A stretch of 10,293 bases of DNA from an uncultured Atopobium sp. GTDB lineage: Bacteria; Actinomycetota; Coriobacteriia; Coriobacteriales; Atopobiaceae. This document shows positions 5,270-10,293 of the stretch, in pieces. The stretch's first letter is position 1. Each line of letters starts with the position of its first letter. Position numbers and translations under genes: made by a program. The stretch is taken from assembly GCA_916720015.1 (NCBI GenBank), contig CAKAPZ010000027.1, positions 1 to 10,293 on the forward strand, read 5' to 3'. The notes beneath the pieces were generated by a model. That model was not told the origin of the DNA, ran no database searches, and worked only from the letters and a program-made list of their open reading frames with translations.

Positions 5270-7843
5270 ATGCGCGCTAAGAAAGTTTTGAGCATTTTAT
5301 TTGCTCTTGCTCTTATTTTGAGCAGTCTGCCTGCATCCGCTATTGCAGAGTCTATTGAAGATGCGGGTAAATACTCCGTTGTTGTCTCGTACGTTAACGT
5401 ATTAAACGACGAAGAGATTCACGCTCCTTCTAAACAAGTTGTAAATGAGGGAGAATCTTGGTCTGTTACCTCTCCTACAATCACCGGCTATGACCTGGAA
5501 GATCCTGCTCAAGCAACTGTTACTGGCGTTGCTTCTGGCTCAGATCACTACATTAAACAGACCGTCTATTACATGCCTGGTTATGTTACCTACACCGTTA
5601 AGCGCATGAAGGAAATGACTACCGGCAATTATGTTGAGGCGTCCTCCGAAGAAAATTACGGTGTGCCCGATTCGATTGTTACCGCTTCCGATGTCACCTA
5701 TCCAGGTTTTGTGCGCACAACTACAGACCTTTCGCTCAAGGTTACCGCAGATGGCAAGGCTGTTAAGTACATCTATTACGATCGCAATCCTCGCAGCGCA
5801 ATCTACTTCTCAACTTCCGGCAGTGAGCTGTCTCCTGTAATTGGAAATCCAGGAGATCCTGTTCCTGCCGTCCCTAATCCAACACGAACTGGTTATACCT
5901 TTGCTGGTTGGGACCTTAATGACGATGGCATTGCAGATTCTTTGCCCGCTACCATGCCTCAAGAGCCTGTTACTGCAAAAGCACTTTGGACTCCAGCAAC
6001 AGCAACGTATCACTACGCCTATTTTATTCAGGATCCAAACAACCCTTCTAACTACAACTACGTTACAACCACCGCAGCTTCCGGAACTGTTGGAACAATG
6101 ACTGCAACTGCTCCCGTCCAACCAAATACAGGCGTTTTCCGCTTTGAAACATACAGTCACGAGAGCGATCCAACTCCTATTGCAGCAGATGGTTCCACCA
6201 CTATTAACGTTTACTACAACCTTGCAACTATCACCGTCAATGTGCGTCCAAAGAGAAATGGCTCCATTCTTGCAACGCTTACGCTTCGTTATGGTGAGTC
6301 GTTTAATCCTTACGCCATCAACCCCAATACCGGCAACAAGTACAGCGACGACATGCTCGCTGCCATGCGTGCAGACGACCCTTCTGGAACCTACTATTGG
6401 TACGGCATAATCCCTGGTGTTGGCGGTACTGCAACCACTTTCCAAGCAAAAACAACTGACCCAGGATCCAAAATTACTGCAGATAATGTGCTTGAAATTT
6501 ACGGCCGCTATACCAATTCCACTGCTCTTGGTCCACGTTACCGCTTCTACTACTATCAAAACCTTGATGGTACCTACGATATGGACGGAGACCACACGCT
6601 TTCTCGACCTGGCATGATTACAGAGATTGCTAGAAACGGTGGTGACGGCTATCTTGAGAGTGAGAATAGACATCCTGGTTTTTCGTATGACGGCTACCGC
6701 ATGAGCATTGGCCATTTTGATGGAACCAATTACGATACGCTCGGTTGGACCAGTTGGCAGCCATACAACTACGACTATCTCATCACTGATTACAATTCCA
6801 ACTTGATTGAGCACCGCTATAAGCGCAACACCTATACCGTTACTTACGTAAGCTCTGGTACAACTGTTGCTACGCACTCTCATCTCTTTGGAGAGCCCTT
6901 TAATGCCAGCACCGATGTTCCTGGCGCTTCTTTAACTTCTCCACGTCCTGGTTATGTTTTCAAGGGCTGGTACGACAATTCAGAGACTGTGGGCACTCCT
7001 GTTACCGACACCACTATGCCCGCAACTAATATGGTGCTGTATGCCAAGTGGGCGCCTCTGACCGCAACCGTTACCTTTGACTCTGAGGGTGGTTCACCAG
7101 TCAACTCGCAGGAGCTTACCTACGGAGATGCAGCTACAAAGCCCGCTGATCCTGTACGAGAGGGCTATACCTTTGCTGGTTGGATTCTCTATACCAACGG
7201 AAACCCCTCTGTATACAGCTTCTCTGCAGCAGTTACAGGTGACATTACCCTCCACGCACTCTGGAAGAAGAACGATTCTTCCGTCTCCTACACGGTCATT
7301 CACCAGACAGACGATGGTCAGATTCTCTCAACCACAACTGAGACTGCTCCAATCGGTTCTCTTGTCAGCAAGTGGGCTCTCGACGCCGCTGATCGCGGAG
7401 ACTACGCCTATGTAGACGTTTCTTCTCGCTCTATGGTTCTTGATGAGAATGTCGAGAATAACGTCTTGACCTTCACATATAGTAAGGAAGCTCGCTACAG
7501 CTATACCGTCCATTACGTTGACGCACAGACCGGCGAGCAAATTCATTCCGACGATGTTATTGGTAGCCAGACGCTCAACCTGCAGAATGTTTCTGCTCGA
7601 GAGATTGACGGTTACACACTTCAGGGAGATAGCACCGGATATGTTTCTGCTGACCAGCTTGAATACACGTTCTACTACACAAAGAACCCTGAAGCACCTG
7701 CGGCACCTCAGACTCCAGCAAAGCGTAAGAGCGCTCTGCCCGAGACTGGCGACGCTTCAAGCGTGATTCTTGTTAGTACAGCCCTAACCTCTGTGGCTTC
7801 CTTGGGAACTTCTCTTGTTTTGCATCGCAGGAAGCGTAACTAG
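5270..7843 (+). CDS. LPXTG-anchored surface protein with InlB-type and MucBP-like repeats
   Basis: This 857-residue secreted cell-wall protein begins with a typical signal peptide (basic MRAKK, hydrophobic core 6-20, cleavage near Ala24 or Ala26). It ends with a complete sorting signal: LPETG at 823-827, a hydrophobic segment and the tail HRRKRN. Sortase should link it to peptidoglycan. Three InlB B-repeat (Flg_new) modules are recognisable by their GYTFAGW or GYVFKGW cores and ALW or AKW ends, at about 177-240, 522-594 and 598-665. MucBP-like beta modules appear at about 34-101, 674-735 and 743-803 (for example YTVHYVDAQTGEQI). The stretch from about 245 to 520 is rich in Tyr, Thr and Asn and is less clearly assignable. 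A role in adhesion to mucin or host surfaces is inferred from these modules. GAGGAG (5259-5264) gives a firm start. A strong terminator follows, so the gene is probably monocistronic. Confidence 0.93.
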   Translation: MRAKKVLSILFALALILSSLPASAIAESIEDAGKYSVVVSYVNVLNDEEIHAPSKQVVNEGESWSVTSPTITGYDLEDPAQATVTGVASGSDHYIKQTVYYMPGYVTYTVKRMKEMTTGNYVEASSEENYGVPDSIVTASDVTYPGFVRTTTDLSLKVTADGKAVKYIYYDRNPRSAIYFSTSGSELSPVIGNPGDPVPAVPNPTRTGYTFAGWDLNDDGIADSLPATMPQEPVTAKALWTPATATYHYAYFIQDPNNPSNYNYVTTTAASGTVGTMTATAPVQPNTGVFRFETYSHESDPTPIAADGSTTINVYYNLATITVNVRPKRNGSILATLTLRYGESFNPYAINPNTGNKYSDDMLAAMRADDPSGTYYWYGIIPGVGGTATTFQAKTTDPGSKITADNVLEIYGRYTNSTALGPRYRFYYYQNLDGTYDMDGDHTLSRPGMITEIARNGGDGYLESENRHPGFSYDGYRMSIGHFDGTNYDTLGWTSWQPYNYDYLITDYNSNLIEHRYKRNTYTVTYVSSGTTVATHSHLFGEPFNASTDVPGASLTSPRPGYVFKGWYDNSETVGTPVTDTTMPATNMVLYAKWAPLTATVTFDSEGGSPVNSQELTYGDAATKPADPVREGYTFAGWILYTNGNPSVYSFSAAVTGDITLHALWKKNDSSVSYTVIHQTDDGQILSTTTETAPIGSLVSKWALDAADRGDYAYVDVSSRSMVLDENVENNVLTFTYSKEARYSYTVHYVDAQTGEQIHSDDVIGSQTLNLQNVSAREIDGYTLQGDSTGYVSADQLEYTFYYTKNPEAPAAPQTPAKRKSALPETGDASSVILVSTALTSVASLGTSLVLHRRKRN

Positions 7844-7869
7844 AAGTAAAAGACAGCATTAACGCAAGC

Positions 7870-7901
7870 AAAACCCGAGCGCTTTGGCACTCGGGTTTTT
7901 T
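7870..7901 (+). terminator. Intrinsic terminator of the surface protein gene
   Basis: AAAACCCGAG (7870-7879) pairs with CTCGGGTTTT (7890-7899), and the T-run extends to 7901. This is a classic GC-rich stem with a T-tract, 26 nt after the stop codon. The A-run on the left arm would also allow some function on the opposite strand. Confidence 0.9.
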
Positions 7902-7956
7902 GTTGCATATTCTTGGAGTAGCTACAGGCGGGCACAACTCTACAATCAGAAAAGCC

Positions 7957-7971
7957 TAATGAGGCTCATTA
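7957..7971. promoter_or_regulatory. 15-nt palindrome, candidate operator
   Basis: TAATGAG-G-CTCATTA is a perfect 7+1+7 palindrome in the gap before the SemiSWEET gene, about 70 nt upstream of its likely -35 box. Its size and symmetry suit a dimeric regulator. No second copy was noticed, so this remains a candidate. Confidence 0.3.
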
Positions 7972-8043
7972 CTTTAGCCATAAATCTGTAAACCAATCTT
8001 CACAACTAAAGCAACAGTATTAAATTTCGATTTCACAGGTAGT

Positions 8044-8073
8044 TTGATTTTCTCGTTACCTCATCCTTGTAAT
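8044..8073 (+). promoter_or_regulatory. Candidate promoter of the SemiSWEET gene
   Basis: TTGATT (8044-8049) and TGTAAT (8068-8073) are separated by 18 nt. The -10 box matches the consensus at five of six positions. It lies about 26 nt before the ATG, giving a short leader that carries the overlapping AAGGAGG and AGGAGGT sites (8084-8094). Confidence 0.5.
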
Positions 8074-8099
8074 TAAAATAACGAAGGAGGAGGTGTTTT

Positions 8100-8363
8100 A
8101 TGTCAAAGAAACAAATCAATCTATTTGTAGGATCTGTCGGAGCTTTTATCGGAGTATTTGTTTTTATCGCTTATATTCCACAAATTATTGCAAATCTACA
8201 GGGAGTAAAGGCTCAACCTTTTCAACCGCTATTTGCAGCAGTTTCTTGTCTCATTTGGGTCATCTATGGTTGGACTAAAGAGCCCAAAAAGGACTGGATT
8301 CTCATTATTCCAAATACTGCTGGTGTAATTTTAGGTGGATTAACATTCCTCACCGCTTTATAG
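8100..8363 (+). CDS. SemiSWEET-family (PQ-loop) sugar transporter
   Basis: This 87-residue membrane protein is one triple-helix bundle, the usual length of bacterial SemiSWEETs, which act as homodimers to let sugars cross the membrane down their gradient. Three hydrophobic segments are visible, at about 7-33, 41-58 and 66-86. The PQ motif is in the first (YIPQI, Pro27-Gln28). A conserved-type Asn72 lies in the third (IIPNTAG), where this family contacts sugar. Trp53 and Trp58 flank the loop after the second helix. The ATG at 8100 is supported by a very strong ribosome binding site; a GTG-initiated frame starting at 8093 is a shadow. The gene is a single unit with its own promoter and downstream hairpin. 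The transported sugar cannot be inferred. Confidence 0.9.
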   Translation: MSKKQINLFVGSVGAFIGVFVFIAYIPQIIANLQGVKAQPFQPLFAAVSCLIWVIYGWTKEPKKDWILIIPNTAGVILGGLTFLTAL

Positions 8364-8388
8364 TGATTAAGCAGCAAGTTTAATTTAG

Positions 8389-8423
8389 AAATCCGACAGC
8401 ATCTAATGGTGATGTCGGATTTT
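8389..8423. terminator. Terminator hairpin between the convergent SemiSWEET and trmL genes
   Basis: AAATCCGACA (8389-8398) pairs exactly with TGTCGGATTT (8413-8422) around a 14-nt loop that can itself pair partly (ATC/GAT). The short T-run ends at 8423. It is 25 nt after the SemiSWEET stop codon and lies between convergent genes, so it may also stop leftward transcription from trmL. Confidence 0.7.
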
Positions 8424-8504
8424 AATTAACACGCATCTCACCTCTGTAGCCATTCTTGACACTTTTTTCGTTCTACATCATAAACAAACTCAACAAACTA
8501 ATTC

Positions 8505-9194
8505 TTAGACGTCCATTCCCGGAAAGCCAATCTGTCGCAGCGCCTCATACAGCACAATGGCGGCAGCGTTTGAAACGTTAAGCGCACTGACCGAGAACTC
8601 GTTAGGGTCAATGAAGTTTCCGCAGATATCCTGCCGCAAAAGCGCTAGATGAGCGTATTGGTCATCACCGTCAAGTGCATCGTGCTTTTGACTCCAGTCC
8701 TCACGATTAACCAGGCTTGCGGAGTCTTGCAACATTGGGATTCTCTCACACTCGTCAGCATGCTGGGCCAGGAGTTCCTCGGATAATCCCAAGCTTTCTT
8801 TGCCAAAGATAAGGTAATCCCCATCGCGATACGTTGCCTGAGTATAGATCTTCTTAGCCTTCTTGGTAAGGAAGTGTAGCGGTGACCTGCCGACTGTAAA
8901 AGTGCAGTTGGTAGCGCTGTCAGCCATGGCAACAGCGTCGTGTGCGGCGTCCGCAGCTGGTGAACCAGACGCTTGGGCTAGACCGTTCTTCTCCAGAAAT
9001 TGATCCCAGTTGTCGTAGACAGAAACGTTAAGGCTTTGCCAATAGGCCATACCTGCTCGTTTAAGGCTTTTGTCATCAAGCGAGAAGCCCAATGGGCCCA
9101 CTAAGTGCAAGTGAGTCCCGCTCACTACGCAGGTACGGCCAATGTTTCCCGTGTTTGCGGGAATCTCGGGCTCTACCAGTACAACGTTGAGCAT
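8505..9194 (-). CDS. trmL: TrmL-like tRNA (cytidine/uridine-34 2'-O)-methyltransferase with insertions
   Basis: This is a SPOUT-fold, SAM-dependent methyltransferase. In E. coli, TrmL methylates the wobble ribose of two tRNA-Leu species. The motifs match well: EPEIPANTGNIGRTC (8-22), GFSLDDKSLKRAGMAYW (36-52), GDYLIFGKESLGL (125-137), IPM (152-154) and LNVSNAAAIVLYEALRQIGFPG (205-226). At 229 residues it is much longer than E. coli TrmL (about 157). The excess lies in two places: an Ala/Asp-rich stretch at about 73-97, and about 44 residues (about 159-203) between IPM and LNVSNA, inside what is normally one continuous SAM-binding motif. The frame is unbroken. Translation starts 3 nt after the phosphate permease stop with no strong ribosome binding site, so it is probably coupled. 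TrmL is the best fit; a related TrmH/SpoU enzyme is less likely. Confidence 0.9.
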   Translation of the reverse strand: MLNVVLVEPEIPANTGNIGRTCVVSGTHLHLVGPLGFSLDDKSLKRAGMAYWQSLNVSVYDNWDQFLEKNGLAQASGSPAADAAHDAVAMADSATNCTFTVGRSPLHFLTKKAKKIYTQATYRDGDYLIFGKESLGLSEELLAQHADECERIPMLQDSASLVNREDWSQKHDALDGDDQYAHLALLRQDICGNFIDPNEFSVSALNVSNAAAIVLYEALRQIGFPGMDV

Positions 9195-9197
9195 AGG

Positions 9198-10193
9198 TTA
9201 TGCCAGAACAAAGCTGGTCAGGAAAGCGATGAGTCCACCCAGTGCCATGGTGGCTGGCAGCGTCACAAACCAGGCGGCGATAATCTTGCGCGCAACTCCC
9301 CAGCGTACGGAGCTTCGACGACGAGCAGATCCCGCGCCCATGATGGATGTGGTAATAACCTGCGTAGTTGAGACTGGTGCGCCAAGAGCGGTCATGATCT
9401 CGATTGCAACGGTTGAGCTTGTCTCCGCAACAAAACCGATGACAGGATTGAGCTTGGTGACACCGTCTCCAACGGTACGCATGATGCGGCCACCACCAAT
9501 GGAGGTGCCTAGCGCCATAGTTGTAGCGCAAAGCAGTTTGACCCACAGAGGAATGCCCATGGAAGGATCGTGCAGACCTGCGGTTACCAGCGCTAACGTG
9601 ATGATTCCCATAGTCTTCTGAGCATCGTTGTTGCCGTGACTGTATGCCATAAACGCAGCTGAGAGCACCTGAAGACGGTGGAAGAGACCGTTTGCCTTTT
9701 TAGGTGGCCAATCAGCAAAGATCTCAAATACCAGCTTCATAATGAAGTAGCCCAGAGCCATACCAATAAGTGGCGAGGTAAACAGAGGGATAACAACCTT
9801 CTCGATAACTCCCGCCCAAAGAATGTGGCCTGTGCTGCCTGTAAATACGATGGTTGCGCCAATAAGGCTGCCGATAAGCGCATGCGAAGACGAACTTGGA
9901 ATTGAGAACCACCAGGTAAAGAGGTCCCAAATGATAGCGCCCATCAACGCGGCAAAAATTACGTAGAGCTGGAGCTGAATGTCAACCAGACCAGACGCGA
10001 TGGTCATAGCGACCTTCTCGCTCATAAGCGCGCCGATAAAGTTCATGATAGCCGACATGATAATTGCCGTGCGCAAAGGCAATGCCTTGGTATACACCGT
10101 GGTTGCAATAGCGTTTGCGGTGTCGTGGAAACCGTTGATGAACTCAAATATCAGAGCGGAAACAAGTACCGCAATAAGCAAGATGCTAGCCAT
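9198..10193 (-). CDS. pit: PiT-family inorganic phosphate permease
   Basis: This 331-residue integral membrane protein is a low-affinity, ion-coupled phosphate importer of the PiT/PHO4 family, at the short end of the family's size range. The duplicated signature is clear: GFHDTANAIAT at residues 21-31, and SHGNNDAQKTMG with His186, Asn188, Asn189 and Asp190. PSSSSHALIG and APVSTTQVITTSIMG are the matching inner serine/threonine-rich hairpins of the two halves. About ten hydrophobic segments are present. It may alternatively carry metal-phosphate complexes. The ATG overlaps the end of the upstream DUF47 gene by 8 bp, and trmL follows after 3 nt, so the three form one leftward operon. No good ribosome binding site precedes the ATG, which points to translational coupling. 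Confidence 0.95.
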   Translation of the reverse strand: MASILLIAVLVSALIFEFINGFHDTANAIATTVYTKALPLRTAIIMSAIMNFIGALMSEKVAMTIASGLVDIQLQLYVIFAALMGAIIWDLFTWWFSIPSSSSHALIGSLIGATIVFTGSTGHILWAGVIEKVVIPLFTSPLIGMALGYFIMKLVFEIFADWPPKKANGLFHRLQVLSAAFMAYSHGNNDAQKTMGIITLALVTAGLHDPSMGIPLWVKLLCATTMALGTSIGGGRIMRTVGDGVTKLNPVIGFVAETSSTVAIEIMTALGAPVSTTQVITTSIMGAGSARRRSSVRWGVARKIIAAWFVTLPATMALGGLIAFLTSFVLA

Positions 10194-10293
10194 TTTTCAC
10201 GATGACATTCTGAACAGCGTTTGCAACATGCTTGCAAGCGTCAAGGGTTGACTCAAGTCTATCCAGAAGGCTCTTCCACTTAAGAACCTCAAT
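10186..10293 (-). CDS. DUF47/PhoU-like phosphate transport regulator (C-terminal part)
   Basis: The last 35 codons of a gene that continues beyond the right edge are visible, ending in TAG at 10186-10188. The peptide has EVLKWKSLLDRLE, then LDACKHVANAVQNVIVKNG. This is the typical C-terminal helix of DUF47 proteins (TIGR00153-type, PhoU-like helical bundles), with the K-W-K...LE..D.C..VAN pattern. These genes usually sit directly upstream of PiT permeases and are thought to modulate them. Here the two genes overlap by 8 bp. The fragment is short, so the call rests on both pattern and neighbourhood. Confidence 0.85.
   Translation of the reverse strand: MEVLKWKSLLDRLESTLDACKHVANAVQNVIVKNG

Noticed and set aside
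5810..6883. Open frame of 357 codons on the - strand inside the surface protein gene
   Set aside because: It lies entirely antisense to a clearly real gene, its product is a Val/Cys/Ser-rich low-information sequence with no family pattern, and its openness follows from the codon use of the + strand gene.
4112..7843. CPBP protease plus surface protein as a dedicated bacteriocin or processing system
   Set aside because: No leader peptide, bacteriocin precursor or transporter is present, and a hairpin separates the two genes. Adjacency alone does not support it.
8699..8720. Possible frameshift or gene fusion explaining the extra length of TrmL
   Set aside because: The reading frame is continuous, both flanking motifs are in the same frame, and the insert has normal amino acid composition.
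9076..9621. Long overlapping frames on both strands across the trmL-pit junction
   Set aside because: They are out-of-frame shadows of pit and trmL, both of which have complete family motifs.

Overview
The window looks like chromosomal DNA of a host-associated, monoderm (Gram-positive) anaerobe. The best guess is a coriobacterium of the Atopobium/Lancefieldella/Olsenella type. This rests on the LPETG-anchored surface protein with InlB-type and MucBP-like repeats, strong AGGAGG ribosome binding sites, moderate GC in the core genes, and protein families common in such genomes. The genus is inference; no rRNA or other marker gene is present.

Region 1 (1-2400) looks accessory. It opens with AT-rich repeats (about 16-66), followed by a very AT-rich orphan gene (161-889, possibly DUF6710). 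That gene is closed by a perfect 14-bp hairpin (893-929). Next comes an alpha/beta hydrolase (1055-1816, + strand). It converges on, and overlaps by 25 bp, a complete DinJ-YafQ-type toxin-antitoxin pair on the - strand (antitoxin 2076-2357, toxin 1792-2070).

Region 2 (2400-5180, + strand) holds three metabolic or membrane genes: a purine/uridine-type nucleoside phosphorylase (best start 2537), an L-2-amino-thiazoline-4-carboxylate hydrolase-family protein (3416-4024) and a CPBP intramembrane protease homologue (4112-5101). The last is followed by a perfect 12-bp hairpin (5145-5176).

Region 3 (5270-8423, + strand) holds a secreted, sortase-anchored 857-residue surface protein (5270-7843) with a clear intrinsic terminator (7870-7901). 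An 87-residue SemiSWEET sugar transporter (8100-8363) follows, with its own promoter and terminator.

Region 4 (8505-10293, - strand) is a tight housekeeping operon read leftwards: the end of a DUF47/PhoU-like phosphate transport regulator (stop at 10186), a PiT-family phosphate permease (9198-10193, overlapping the regulator by 8 bp), and a TrmL-like tRNA 2'-O-methyltransferase (8505-9194, 3 nt after the permease). The regulator and permease form a known functional pair. The methyltransferase appears to be a translationally coupled passenger and carries two insertions relative to E. coli TrmL.

No rRNA, tRNA, CRISPR array, transposase or integrase was seen. The most notable points are the AT-rich orphan gene beside the toxin-antitoxin module, the enlarged TrmL, and the mixed-repeat surface protein. 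I found no clear evidence of an undescribed multi-gene system.
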